NCBI GenBank assembly: GCA_017640485.1
Contig: JAEPQP010000009.1
Span: 1-43,525 of the forward strand
Source of the DNA: Phycisphaerales bacterium
GTDB taxonomy: Bacteria; Planctomycetota; Phycisphaerae; Phycisphaerales; UBA1924
Direction of reading: 5' to 3'
DNA: 43,525 bases
Shown: piece after piece, positions 24,207 to 33,395 of the stretch
How positions within the stretch are numbered: position 1 is the first letter of the stretch
How the letters are laid out: the number at the start of each line of letters is the position of its first letter
Program-made: the position numbers and the translations under genes
The notes under the pieces: model-generated
What the model was told of the DNA's origin: nothing
Database searches by the model: none
Seen by the model: only the letters and a program-made list of their open reading frames with translations

Positions 24207-25847
24207 TCAACCGGTCGGAGCGGCGAGTTGATAGGTTGTCTCCGCTCCTGGACCCACTGGGATTCCCAACACAAAGACCCAGAGATAGAACAGAGCGGTC
24301 CACGCGATCAGGAAGAAGATCGAGTACGGCAGCATCGTCGCGACCATGGTCCCGATCCCGAGATTCTTCTGGTATTTGGTCGCGACGGCGAGAATCAGCC
24401 CGAAATAGCTCATCATCGGGGTGATGATGTTCGTCGTTGAGTCTCCGATCCGATACGCAGCTTGGATGACCTCTGGGCTGTACCCGATCGCCATGAGCAT
24501 CGGGACGAAGATCGGTGCGGTCACGGCCCACTGGGCGCTCGCGGATCCAAGCATCAGATTCACAAAGCAGCACATCAGGATGAATGGAACAAAGACCAGC
24601 GGGTTGTCGAGATTCATCGCAACAATCGCATCGGCGCCCAGCACAGCGAGGATCTGCCCCAATCCGGAGTAGTTGAAGAATGCGACGAACTGAGCCGCGA
24701 AGAACACGAGCACGATATAGAGTCCCATGCTCCGCATTGCGCCGGCCATCGCGTCAATGACATCTCGATCGTTGCGCATCGTCCCGACTATTCGGCCGTA
24801 GACGAATCCCGGAATTACAAAGAAAATGACGATGATCGGGACCACACTCCTCAGCAGTGGTCTGAATGCCTCGGGACCCTCTGCGAGTGGATCCGGGTTC
24901 CGGAGCACACCCCATCCTGGGAGAGTCCCCGGCTCGAGCATTGGACCCGCGGCATAGAGAACGCCGAGCACGACCAGCAGCATGCTGAGTCCTGCAAAGA
25001 GCAGTCCTTTGCGTTCGGTTGGGGTCACGGGGTCCAAGGCTGTGCGCTCGCCAAGATCTTCGGACGCCTGGCTCTCGTCATAGGTCCCGAGTCGTGGCTC
25101 GACGATCTTTGCGGACACGAACCAGCCGATCGCGGTAATCATGAAAGTGCTCGCGATCATGAAATACCAGTTGACGGCGGGATGAACCTCGTAAGAGGGA
25201 TCCATAATCTGTGCGGCTTCTTCAGTGATCCCTGCGAGTAGCGGATCAACCGTCCCGATGAGCAGGTTCGCGGAGTATCCGCCGGAGACTCCTGCGAACG
25301 CAGCGGCCATCCCCGCGAGTGGGTGACGGCCGAGCGAGTGGTAGATCGCCATCGCGAGAGGGATCAGGACGACATACCCCATCTCGCTCGCGGTGTTGCT
25401 CAGGATTCCTGAGAAAATGACCACCACTGTGACCAGGTTCTTCGGTGCACCAAGCACCAACGCGCGGACCGTGGTCGTCAAGAGTCCGGATCTTTCTGCC
25501 ACTCCGACACCAAGCAGCGCAACAAGCACAGTCCCGAGCGGGACGAATCCGGTAAAGTTGGTCACCAGACTCTCGCTCATCCAGCGGATGCCTTCGCCGG
25601 ACATCAGACTGCGGACTGTGAAGACCGCACCCTCCGCGTTTGGACGCGGATCCTCAACAGACAAACCCACACTCGCGGCGATCTGTGAGATCACCACAAC
25701 CGCGAGCGCAAACAACGCGAAGAGCGTGACCGGGTGCGGGAGCAGGTTCCCCAACCATTCGACGACTGCAAGGAATCGCTTGAAGATGCCTGAGTGCTGC
25801 TCTGGCGGGTTTTGATCAGAGGGTGCCTGTTGTTGATCTGGATCCAT
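24207..25847 (-). CDS. AbgT family transporter
   Basis: 546-residue polytopic membrane protein starting at ATG 25847 (MDPDQQQAPSDQ). Family-typical segments include GNLLPHPVTLFALFALAVV, FVPLGTVLVALLGVGVAERSG, FSGILSNTASEMGYVVLIPL, GVSGGYSANLLIGTVDPLLAG, and near the C-terminus GDSTTNIITPMMSYFGLIL. AbgT proteins take up p-aminobenzoyl-glutamate or export antibacterial antimetabolites such as sulfonamides. The substrate cannot be chosen from sequence alone. It lies downstream of the MscS gene on the same strand with a 127-base gap. Confidence 0.92.
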   Translation of the reverse strand: MDPDQQQAPSDQNPPEQHSGIFKRFLAVVEWLGNLLPHPVTLFALFALAVVVISQIAASVGLSVEDPRPNAEGAVFTVRSLMSGEGIRWMSESLVTNFTGFVPLGTVLVALLGVGVAERSGLLTTTVRALVLGAPKNLVTVVVIFSGILSNTASEMGYVVLIPLAMAIYHSLGRHPLAGMAAAFAGVSGGYSANLLIGTVDPLLAGITEEAAQIMDPSYEVHPAVNWYFMIASTFMITAIGWFVSAKIVEPRLGTYDESQASEDLGERTALDPVTPTERKGLLFAGLSMLLVVLGVLYAAGPMLEPGTLPGWGVLRNPDPLAEGPEAFRPLLRSVVPIIVIFFVIPGFVYGRIVGTMRNDRDVIDAMAGAMRSMGLYIVLVFFAAQFVAFFNYSGLGQILAVLGADAIVAMNLDNPLVFVPFILMCCFVNLMLGSASAQWAVTAPIFVPMLMAIGYSPEVIQAAYRIGDSTTNIITPMMSYFGLILAVATKYQKNLGIGTMVATMLPYSIFFLIAWTALFYLWVFVLGIPVGPGAETTYQLAAPTG

Positions 25848-25974
25848 GGTTCCACAGGATACCAAAGTTGGAATCCACGCATGCGGATATGGGTCGCAAT
25901 TTCACAAAGAACATCTCTGCGACGATCTGTTTCAGAGCAGCACCGCTCACTGAGATCGCCGCGCGATTCTGAAC

Positions 25975-27273
25975 CTACTCAGCCCGGGCGTTCTCGTCTA
26001 AGAGATTCTCGGCCTCTTCAGACTCGGATTGCGCCATCTCGATTGCTGTGATCTCGGGCGCGGTGGATTGGGGAGCTTCCTCTTCACTGATCGGTGACTT
26101 GGATTGTCCTGTGTCCATGATCGATTCGGTGGATTCTCCCGAATCCATTTTGATCTTGTAGATCGGTTCAGGCATATCGATATCCAGTTCGTCGTAGCGT
26201 GACTTGATCCGCTGCATCGCGAAGCTCCGGACTTTCGAAAAGCTGTGGGTGTCCTGATCGACCCATCCGAAGAGTTGGATCGTGATGCTGGAATCTCCGA
26301 GCTCAGTGATGACCCCGATCGGTCCCGGTTCTTGGAGGACGCCATCGGTTTCTCCGACCACTTCGATCCCGGTCTGGATCGCGAGCCGGAGGTCGACATC
26401 GTATCCGACCCCGACAGTAAAGCTGAATCGTCGGCGAGGATCGCGCGTGTAGTTGGTGAGTGTGGTTTTGAACACGACCGCATTCGGGATACGAACGATG
26501 TTGCCATCGAATGTGGTCAGGACAGTCGTCCGAGTGTTCATGGAGGTCACCAGTCCCTCGTATCCATCAATCACCACATGATCGCGAGGGCGGAAGGGTT
26601 GTCGAAGACTTAAGAGGATACTTGCGATGTAGTTCTCGACGAGATCTCGGAATGCGAACCCTATCGCGAGTCCGAACACTCCCGCGGCTCCAAGCACACC
26701 GCCGATCAATGCGACCGCGTCCATAATTTCCAGCGCGATCAGTAATCCGATCAGGAGCAGACCCAGTTGAACGGCTCGCTGAGCAATACCCTGAAGAAAT
26801 GGATTCTTGATAAATCGCGCAAAGAGTGCATCCATCTTTCCCACGATCCACGCAAAGAAAAGTGCGACGAGCAGTACGGCGATTGCGATCGGGATCAGAG
26901 GGAGATAGCCGAGCATGCGATCAATGCGTTCGCTGACACGGCCCGCGGCTCCGCTGACGCGATCATTGATGTTCATCGACAGCTCGATATTGTTCTTGAA
27001 CTGATCTGGATCAAGCGTTGCCAATAGCAGTTTGTCGGCTTGCTCGATTGAGTCGGCGTCGTCCGCAATACCATCGATGAAAACGAACTCGCCTTCTGTA
27101 CTAATACGGATTTCCTGGAGCCCTTCGATACTCTCAAGGACTTCGAGGATCTGATCAGGAGTGAGCGAATCAGGAGCCGTCTGCAGAGCTGGTGGATCGG
27201 GTTGCAACGCGAGCGTGTGTGTGCTCAGCATGCTCAGGATACAGATCATCAGTGTGCGAGTGAGACGGGTCAT
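25975..27273 (-). CDS. MscS family mechanosensitive ion channel with N-terminal periplasmic domain
   Basis: 432 residues from ATG 27273. A signal peptide (to about THTLALQ) precedes a small domain of about 80 residues (LTPDQILEVLESIEG then EGEFVFIDGIADDADS) that resembles a BON-like fold. Then come transmembrane helices (LIPIAIAVLLVALFFAWIV, LGLLLIGLLIALEIMDAVAL) and the pore-lining helix LGAAGVFGLAIGFAFRDLVENY. The MscS beta domain follows: PFRPRDHVVIDGYEGLVTSM and GNIVRIPNAVVF. The C-terminal about 75 residues are acidic and low complexity. Likely an osmotic release channel. Confidence 0.88.
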   Translation of the reverse strand: MTRLTRTLMICILSMLSTHTLALQPDPPALQTAPDSLTPDQILEVLESIEGLQEIRISTEGEFVFIDGIADDADSIEQADKLLLATLDPDQFKNNIELSMNINDRVSGAAGRVSERIDRMLGYLPLIPIAIAVLLVALFFAWIVGKMDALFARFIKNPFLQGIAQRAVQLGLLLIGLLIALEIMDAVALIGGVLGAAGVFGLAIGFAFRDLVENYIASILLSLRQPFRPRDHVVIDGYEGLVTSMNTRTTVLTTFDGNIVRIPNAVVFKTTLTNYTRDPRRRFSFTVGVGYDVDLRLAIQTGIEVVGETDGVLQEPGPIGVITELGDSSITIQLFGWVDQDTHSFSKVRSFAMQRIKSRYDELDIDMPEPIYKIKMDSGESTESIMDTGQSKSPISEEEAPQSTAPEITAIEMAQSESEEAENLLDENARAE

Positions 27274-27532
27274 GGCTGTGGCATCCGATCTTGCGTGACT
27301 TTGGCTCTTCGAACTCGATTGATGAGTCTCCGTTGGTTCACGGAGAGACCACCAATGGTACCTGATCACGTATTGATCCGATTCATACTGCAAGCAGATC
27401 ACCATTGGACCAGATTTGATGATCAGGACATAGTGGAAATTTCTGAATCCTTACAAATACCTATTATTTTTCTTTCATGATGGCTCCGATGCGTTCTGAC
27501 CGCGTATATTCGGATATTGTTTGGAGCTACTT
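27274..27532. other. Divergent intergenic region between MscS and radical SAM genes
   Basis: 259 bases without a gene. It is visibly more AT-rich than its surroundings, especially 27410-27480 (a TTACAAATACCTATTATTTT-like stretch), and probably contains both divergent promoters. TATATT near 27505 could be a -10 element for the plus-strand operon, but I see no matching -35. I recognise no operator. Confidence 0.4.
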
Positions 27533-28819
27533 ATGAATCTCTCTCAGAAACTCTCGATCCTTGCTGATGCTGCCAAATACGACGCTTCGTGCGCCAGCAG
27601 CGGTTCTCGTCGCAGCCGAAAGGAGGGCATGCTTGGGGATACTGACGGGGTCGGGATCTGCCATTCCTACACGCCGGATGGACGATGTGTCTCGCTCTTG
27701 AAACTGCTCCTGACGAACTACTGCATCTACGACTGTCGGTTTTGTGTCAATCGTGTGTCGAGTGACACGCCTCGTGCTCGATTTTCGGTTGATGAGGTTG
27801 TGTGGCTGACGATCGAGTTCTACAAGCGGAACTACATCGAGGGGTTGTTCCTCAGTTCAGGGATTATCCAGTCACCGGACTACACAATGGAGCGGCTCGC
27901 CGAGATCGCGCGAAGACTCCGTCAGCAAGAACAGTTCAATGGCTATATCCATCTCAAAGCAATCCCCGGTGCGGATCCGGAGCTCATCGATCGCGCGGGG
28001 ACCTACGCGGATCGCTTGAGCGCCAATATCGAGCTTCCGACCGATGATGATCTTGCACAGTTCGCGCCGGAGAAATCCGTTCGATCCGTTGATCTCACGA
28101 TGTCATGCATCAAAGACAAGCGTGATGAAGCGCGACACGAACGCAAGAAGTTCAGGAGTGCGCCGAGCTTTGCTCCGGCGGGTCAGAGCACGCAGTTGAT
28201 TGTTGGCGCGACCCCATCACCCGATGCGACGATCCTTCAACAGTCCTCTCGGCTGTATAAGGCGCACAAACTCAAGCGGGTGTACTACTCCGCGTTTAGC
28301 CCGATCCCCTTTGCAGACGGCGATCTCCCGGCAACCACCCCCCCACTCATTCGAGAGCATCGGCTGTACCAAGCGGACTGGTTGCTGCGGTTTTATGGGT
28401 TCGATGTGGACGAACTCACCACACAGAGCGATCCCGATCTGTCGCTCGATATCGACCCGAAACACGCGTGGGCGCTGCGGAACCCTGATTTCTTTCCGGT
28501 TGACATCAACAAAGCATCTCGTGAAGCACTCCTGAGAATCCCGGGGATCGGGGTGCGGAATGTGAGCCGGATACTCAAAGCACGCAAGAATCGTTCACTC
28601 CGGATCGCGGATCTGCGGACGATGCGAATCGCACTCAAACGAGCGCAGGCGTTCATCGTGACTCCTGATTGGAGACCCCCGGAAGTTTCAAATCGATCCG
28701 TTTCACATGCATCGGACGAAGAATGCGACCGTAAACCACCAAACGAGCCCAACTCTCCTCCAGCAAAGACACAGAAGCTCGCAGAAGCCGGGATGTCCGC
28801 TCTGTTTGGAGAACTCTGA
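27533..28819 (+). CDS. Putative DNA modification/repair radical SAM protein
   Basis: 428 residues from ATG 27533 (GGAG upstream). The radical SAM cluster is NYCIYDCRFCVNR with C64, C68 and C71 (CxxxCxxC). It continues FLSSGIIQSPDYTMERL and GYIHLKAIPGADPELI. Near the C-terminus a helix-hairpin-helix, INKASREALLRIPGIGVRNVS, indicates DNA binding. This is the family annotated as the radical SAM protein linked to uracil-DNA glycosylase (TIGR03916 as I recall). It overlaps the next gene by one base (TGATG), a textbook pairing. The chemical reaction is unknown. Confidence 0.9.
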   Translation: MNLSQKLSILADAAKYDASCASSGSRRSRKEGMLGDTDGVGICHSYTPDGRCVSLLKLLLTNYCIYDCRFCVNRVSSDTPRARFSVDEVVWLTIEFYKRNYIEGLFLSSGIIQSPDYTMERLAEIARRLRQQEQFNGYIHLKAIPGADPELIDRAGTYADRLSANIELPTDDDLAQFAPEKSVRSVDLTMSCIKDKRDEARHERKKFRSAPSFAPAGQSTQLIVGATPSPDATILQQSSRLYKAHKLKRVYYSAFSPIPFADGDLPATTPPLIREHRLYQADWLLRFYGFDVDELTTQSDPDLSLDIDPKHAWALRNPDFFPVDINKASREALLRIPGIGVRNVSRILKARKNRSLRIADLRTMRIALKRAQAFIVTPDWRPPEVSNRSVSHASDEECDRKPPNEPNSPPAKTQKLAEAGMSALFGEL

Positions 28820-30270
28820 TGGAGTGCTTGGACCACGCACCGCAGCTCGCCGACCCAGAGGGGTGCTACGACACATTCTTGAAAATCGCGGCGTATCTGA
28901 TTGAGCAATCGACCCCGCCGGGCGGAGTCGATTGGCAGGACTCTGTGACTGGACTCCCCTCGCTCTTTCCAAGCACTCTTTCTCAGAGTGTGCTGGATGA
29001 ACGACTGGATGATTCGCAACTCCGATCCGTGCTCGGACGATCTGGGGAGCTGGCATCGTGTCATTCTGATTATCATCGCTGGACACTTCTGTACAAGATC
29101 GCTTGGAGAACTCAGAACGGCGAGCGTGCGCTGATGGGTGATATTCTTGATCCGGATGTCCGCGAACTGGATCGCCTTGCGCACACAGTTCGGCGCGACA
29201 TCCACAAGATGAAAGCGTTTGTTCGCTTCAAGCGTCTTCAAGACGACAACCAAGAACGCTACATCGCGTGGCATCGACCCGATCATCGCATCCTGCGGCT
29301 CGCGGCTCCTTTCTTTGCTCGCAGATTCGGTTCGATGCGATGGACCATCTTTACCGAGCATGAATCCGTCAGTTATGAGGAGGGTTCGCTCGTGTTTGGT
29401 AAGGGAATCCCGGCGAGCGATGTCGACAATGTGGATGAGATCGAGGAACTTTGGAAGGCGTATTACCGATCAATATTCAATCCCGCGCGGATCAAGATCA
29501 ATGCGATGGTCAAGGAGATGCCTCGGAGGTACTGGAGCACTCTCCCGGAAGCCGACATCATCCAGCAGCTGCTCGATGAAGCACCGAGTCGGGTGCGCAA
29601 GATGATCGAAGCCCAGACACACGGCGAGGGTGCGGCGGCGTTCCTTCCCGATGATCCCGTTTCACTCCCTGTGCTTCAAGAACACGCCGAACATTGTGCG
29701 GGATGCGGGATAGCCGAGATGGCAACACGGACAGTGTTCGGAGAAGGCCCTCAGAAAGCACCGATCATGCTGATCGGAGAGCAACCGGGCGACGAGGAGG
29801 ATCGTGTGGGACGACCGTTTGTCGGACCGGCGGGGCAGGTGCTTAACCGAGCACTCGAAGCCGCCGGTCTTGATCGATCGGAGTTGTATATCACGAATGC
29901 GGTCAAGCATTTCAAGTATGAGCCGCGTGGGAACCAGCGGGTGCACCGGAGAGCGAGCGCTCGCGAGATCCGAGCGTGCTCGCACTGGCTCAACGCGGAG
30001 ATCGCTCAGGTTCAACCAGAGGTCATCGTGCTGCTCGGTGCGGCCGCGGGACAATCACTCTTTGGAGCGGGGTATCGGGTCGGTGCACATCGTGGCCAAA
30101 CGATCGATCATCAGCGAGTTGCATCCAAGATCGTCCCGACGATTCATCCTTCGATGGTGCTCCGATCAACTGATTCAGATCGAAGCTCGGTCTTTCAGGA
30201 TCTGGTCAACGACCTCCGGCACGCAGCAGAAATCCTCGGCGCTCGTGATCTTCAAGATGAACTTGGATGA
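28819..30270 (+). CDS. DUF4130 - UdgX uracil-DNA glycosylase fusion
   Basis: 483 residues. Residues about 1-265 are the DUF4130/TIGR03915 domain (DIHKMKAFVRFK, RRFGSMRWTIFTEHES, YYRSIFNPARIKINAM, MPRRYWSTLPEA). Residues about 285-480 are a UdgX-like glycosylase: HCAGCGIAE cysteines, motif GEQPGDEED (320-328), GRPFVGPAGQVLNRAL, the R-loop NQRVH with His376, and HPSMVLR (443-449). UdgX uses the R-loop histidine to form a covalent bond with DNA after uracil excision; the usual KRRIH reads NQRVH here with the His kept. C293, C296 and C387 are candidate Fe-S ligands. Confidence 0.92.
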   Translation: MECLDHAPQLADPEGCYDTFLKIAAYLIEQSTPPGGVDWQDSVTGLPSLFPSTLSQSVLDERLDDSQLRSVLGRSGELASCHSDYHRWTLLYKIAWRTQNGERALMGDILDPDVRELDRLAHTVRRDIHKMKAFVRFKRLQDDNQERYIAWHRPDHRILRLAAPFFARRFGSMRWTIFTEHESVSYEEGSLVFGKGIPASDVDNVDEIEELWKAYYRSIFNPARIKINAMVKEMPRRYWSTLPEADIIQQLLDEAPSRVRKMIEAQTHGEGAAAFLPDDPVSLPVLQEHAEHCAGCGIAEMATRTVFGEGPQKAPIMLIGEQPGDEEDRVGRPFVGPAGQVLNRALEAAGLDRSELYITNAVKHFKYEPRGNQRVHRRASAREIRACSHWLNAEIAQVQPEVIVLLGAAAGQSLFGAGYRVGAHRGQTIDHQRVASKIVPTIHPSMVLRSTDSDRSSVFQDLVNDLRHAAEILGARDLQDELG

Positions 30271-30286
30271 AATCTCGATCTGTTGC

Positions 30287-31249
30287 TCAGTCTTCTTGAC
30301 CGATCGCGATCGCATCGCTGGGCTGGTTTTTGACACCCATCAGTGCTGCCGCTAAAGCTTCGATCTGGTCCTCAGTGAGTGACGGGAGTCGCGATGCGGG
30401 TCTGGTGATTACACCCGCGTAGAGCCGAGCAGTCGATTCCGCGGCCCCAAGATCAAAGACTACACGGATGGTCTTTGAGACTGGGTCAACACGGGGTTCG
30501 ATATAGCGAACACGACCCACCACCGTGGACAGATCAAGATCATCGATCATAAGCGCGTAGTGCTCACCTGCTTTGAGATGATCAGCGATCGACATCGGGA
30601 GATGGAGGTCCACACAGAGTCCATCGTCGGAGATGATTTCGACAAGTGGGTTCCCGGCTGAGACCATCGCGCCGGGGTCCTCATGGATCCGGACCACCAC
30701 TCCATCAAAGGGAGCGCGGACATAGTGTTCTTCTAAGCGGGTCTGGGCGAGCTCAAGACTCGCCGCGGCTTCGGTCTGGGACTCTTGTGCATTGCGGAGA
30801 TCCGTGATCGCGATCTCATAATCAGACTGTGCATCGATCAGTTCAGCTTCTGCAGCGGCTTGCTGCTCCCATGCTTTGCGGATCCTTGAGAGTGAGTCTT
30901 CCGACTTCTTCAAGACGGCTTGCGCGTGCTCAACCTGTGCGTTCCGATCCGCTTGCGTTTGTGCGAGATTCAACGCAGCACGAACGACACGATCATCGAG
31001 GACCGCGACAACCTGCCCCTTGCGGACACGATCACCCTCCTGAACACAGATCTCGCCGAGCAAAATGTCAAAGGATGACGAGAGTGTCACTTCGTTGCGT
31101 GGACGGATAACACCCGGAAGGACATCGTGGTCCCCGACTTCAAGGACTCGCACGATCTCCTCGATGCGGTACTCGGCTTTGCTGCTCTCTTGCGGGGATT
31201 GGATCACGAGTGAAGAGAACATGATCAAGAATGTGATGATTGGTTGCAT
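30287..31249 (-). CDS. HlyD/RND-type periplasmic adaptor (membrane fusion protein)
   Basis: 320 residues with an N-terminal signal (MQPIITFLIMFSSLVIQS). The barrel-sandwich half-motifs flank a coiled coil: GEICVQEGDRVRKGQVVAVL near residues 65-85, a helical hairpin rich in Ala/Glu/Gln from about 90 to 175, then HYVRAPFDGVVVRIHEDPGAMV. A beta-barrel domain follows (VDLHLPMSIADHLKAGEHYAL) and VDPVSKTIRVVFDL. It is the last gene of a five-gene operon, 10 bases after the M50 fusion. No inner-membrane pump or outer-membrane channel is adjacent. Confidence 0.87.
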   Translation of the reverse strand: MQPIITFLIMFSSLVIQSPQESSKAEYRIEEIVRVLEVGDHDVLPGVIRPRNEVTLSSSFDILLGEICVQEGDRVRKGQVVAVLDDRVVRAALNLAQTQADRNAQVEHAQAVLKKSEDSLSRIRKAWEQQAAAEAELIDAQSDYEIAITDLRNAQESQTEAAASLELAQTRLEEHYVRAPFDGVVVRIHEDPGAMVSAGNPLVEIISDDGLCVDLHLPMSIADHLKAGEHYALMIDDLDLSTVVGRVRYIEPRVDPVSKTIRVVFDLGAAESTARLYAGVITRPASRLPSLTEDQIEALAAALMGVKNQPSDAIAIGQED

Positions 31250-31259
31250 AGGTGATCTC

Positions 31260-33395
31260 TCAGTTCGATGCTGACTGCTTGACTCGGTTCAAGAAACGCT
31301 TGATTCGGCGCTCGAGGAAGCGAGCGATGGTGATGTTGTGTGCTGGAATTTTCGCCTTGAGTTCGCTCCCGATCAGATCCGCGTCGATCCTCCGGATGCT
31401 GAGATCGATCTCTACAAATGAATCGATCACTGTCCCTGTCGCGCTGTTCATCGGCACCAATCCTTGAGGCATGGCTTGGAGAATTCTTGGTTCGACGTCC
31501 TTGGTCGCGACCGGACCGATGCGAGTTACAACCCCGACGATGTCTTGATTCGGATGTGACGGTGATCGGCAGATGAGTTCATCGCCGACTTCGAGGGTTG
31601 CGGATTGGAAATCGAGTGCCCGTACATGGATCACCCCTTCAATCTCTCCAGAGCCGTAGATCAGGATCGGATCACCACGATTGACAAAGGCACCTTCTTG
31701 ATCGATCAAGAGATCAAGCACGCGACCGTCAGCGGTTGCATTGATCGTGAGTGCTTGGCTCTGCTCATTGAGTTGGTTGTACTGCTGGAGCACCTGTTCG
31801 GATTTGTAGAGTTCGATGATCGCTTCAGCCGGGGACTCGAGTGATGCAAGACGGACCTTGTTCTGGCTGGTCTGTGCGTCGGCTTGGAGGCTTTCGAGTC
31901 TCGACTTGATGTCATGATTCTCGAGTGCGATCAGCAGCTCACCTTGCGAGAGTGTGCTCCCGACTTCATCGGGGAGTTCGATGATCGTCCCGGATTCTGG
32001 CGCCCTGATCGAGCTGACCTGCTGGAACGAGATCACGCCCTTTGAGTCGATCTCATGTGGGATCGGGATCATCCCGATCCCTGAAAGGGCGATCACCACC
32101 GCGCCCGCGGTCAGGGAAATTGCGCGGAATCGGACAGCGGCGACTTCTGGAGACGAGATGACATACTTTCCTATGCCGTAGAGCCCACGAACGATGGTGA
32201 TCCCATTGAGCACGATCGCGAGGAGAATTCCTACGCTACCAAACTTGAGTACAAGCACGGTAGAGATGGTGATCATCACGACGCCGCGGTATCCCATCTG
32301 TGCGAGACCGAACCCGACCAGAGCGAGGTTTGGTTGGATTGGGTCGCCGTCGATATTTTCTTTGAGTCCGAAGCAGGTCCGCTTAAAGAAATCTGCGACC
32401 GCTTCTTGACAGCGCTTCCGGAGGTTTGGAACACCTGCGAGATCACTCACGAGGTAGTACGCATCGTATCGGAGCAGCGGATTGAGGTTGAAGAGCGCCG
32501 TGGTGACTGTTGAGAGAATCATCACCTGATACGCAACTGTGTTGACGGTCGATGGCTCCGTCAAAGCCCAAACGAACACCGCGATCGCACCGACGATGGA
32601 TTCGAAATATACGCCTCCCAGCGTGACAATCGCACGCTGGTGGGTTTTGTTGAATCCCCAGGAGTCTGTCGCGTCCACATACGCGAGCGGTGTGAAGAGC
32701 ACCAAAAAGACACCCATCTCCGGCACATACCCCCCAAACGCTCGGCACGCGAACGCGTGACCAAACTCGTGGACCACCTTCAATCCGATCAGAGAAGCAA
32801 CGAGCAGGAAAACATTGTTCCCATCGAGCATCGCAAGCACCGGTGACGAAAGGTCCCCAGAACGGGATACAACGACTGCTCCCGCGACGGTGACGAGTGC
32901 ACACCACAAGAGGAATCCGGGGAGCGTAAACAACCACCCGAAGAGCGGGAGTGTCCTGCCGAGCAGTTGGTTTGGATTACAAACTGGGATCTTCATAAAG
33001 AAGATACCCATCACCCGACCGATACTCTCTGCTCGTTTGCGTTGCTCGTATCTCTGGTAGAGCGTGTCCGCGTTGTTGATCGGGAGACTCAGCAGATTCC
33101 GCTGGTGGAGATCGAGGACGAACTCATAGAAACTCTCAACATCCTCCGCATCGAGGATATCCAGACCCACGAGTTGCTCGAAGATTTCGCCGAGTGTTCC
33201 CTGCCCACGGATCGCATTGATAACCAGATAGTCCTCTGGATCAAAGCGGTGCGAGGCAAAGGTGATCGGATCGCGGATGACATATCCAGGACCGGCACGG
33301 AAGTTGTGACGGCTGATATCGAGATCGCCGCGCACAGAAACGACGACTTCCTTGAGTCGATCAGCGAGACCGGGTTGGGTTGGTGGAGCTGTCAT
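31260..33395 (-). CDS. PqqD-like / M50 (site-2-type) metalloprotease / biotinyl-lipoyl fusion protein
   Basis: 711 residues. Residues about 25-105 look like a PqqD-type winged-helix peptide-binding domain (HRFDPEDYLVINAIRGQGTL). A membrane metalloprotease core follows, with HEFGH at 209-213 in LKVVHEFGHAFACRAFGG and the second zinc motif NLNPLLRYDAYY at about 303-314. Several more helices precede residue ~440. The C-terminal third is HlyD-like: SIRAPESGTIIELPDEVGSTLSQGELL, a coiled coil, then NATADGRVLDLLIDQEGAFVNRG. Such proteins are annotated as putative peptide zinc metalloproteases; function is unproven. Overlaps the upstream gene by one base. Confidence 0.85.
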   Translation of the reverse strand: MTAPPTQPGLADRLKEVVVSVRGDLDISRHNFRAGPGYVIRDPITFASHRFDPEDYLVINAIRGQGTLGEIFEQLVGLDILDAEDVESFYEFVLDLHQRNLLSLPINNADTLYQRYEQRKRAESIGRVMGIFFMKIPVCNPNQLLGRTLPLFGWLFTLPGFLLWCALVTVAGAVVVSRSGDLSSPVLAMLDGNNVFLLVASLIGLKVVHEFGHAFACRAFGGYVPEMGVFLVLFTPLAYVDATDSWGFNKTHQRAIVTLGGVYFESIVGAIAVFVWALTEPSTVNTVAYQVMILSTVTTALFNLNPLLRYDAYYLVSDLAGVPNLRKRCQEAVADFFKRTCFGLKENIDGDPIQPNLALVGFGLAQMGYRGVVMITISTVLVLKFGSVGILLAIVLNGITIVRGLYGIGKYVISSPEVAAVRFRAISLTAGAVVIALSGIGMIPIPHEIDSKGVISFQQVSSIRAPESGTIIELPDEVGSTLSQGELLIALENHDIKSRLESLQADAQTSQNKVRLASLESPAEAIIELYKSEQVLQQYNQLNEQSQALTINATADGRVLDLLIDQEGAFVNRGDPILIYGSGEIEGVIHVRALDFQSATLEVGDELICRSPSHPNQDIVGVVTRIGPVATKDVEPRILQAMPQGLVPMNSATGTVIDSFVEIDLSIRRIDADLIGSELKAKIPAHNITIARFLERRIKRFLNRVKQSASN

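Noticed and set aside
24462-25241. 259-codon plus-strand open frame opposite the AbgT transporter
   Set aside because: It is His/Glu/Arg-rich, typical of the complement of membrane-protein codons, and the transporter frame is well supported.
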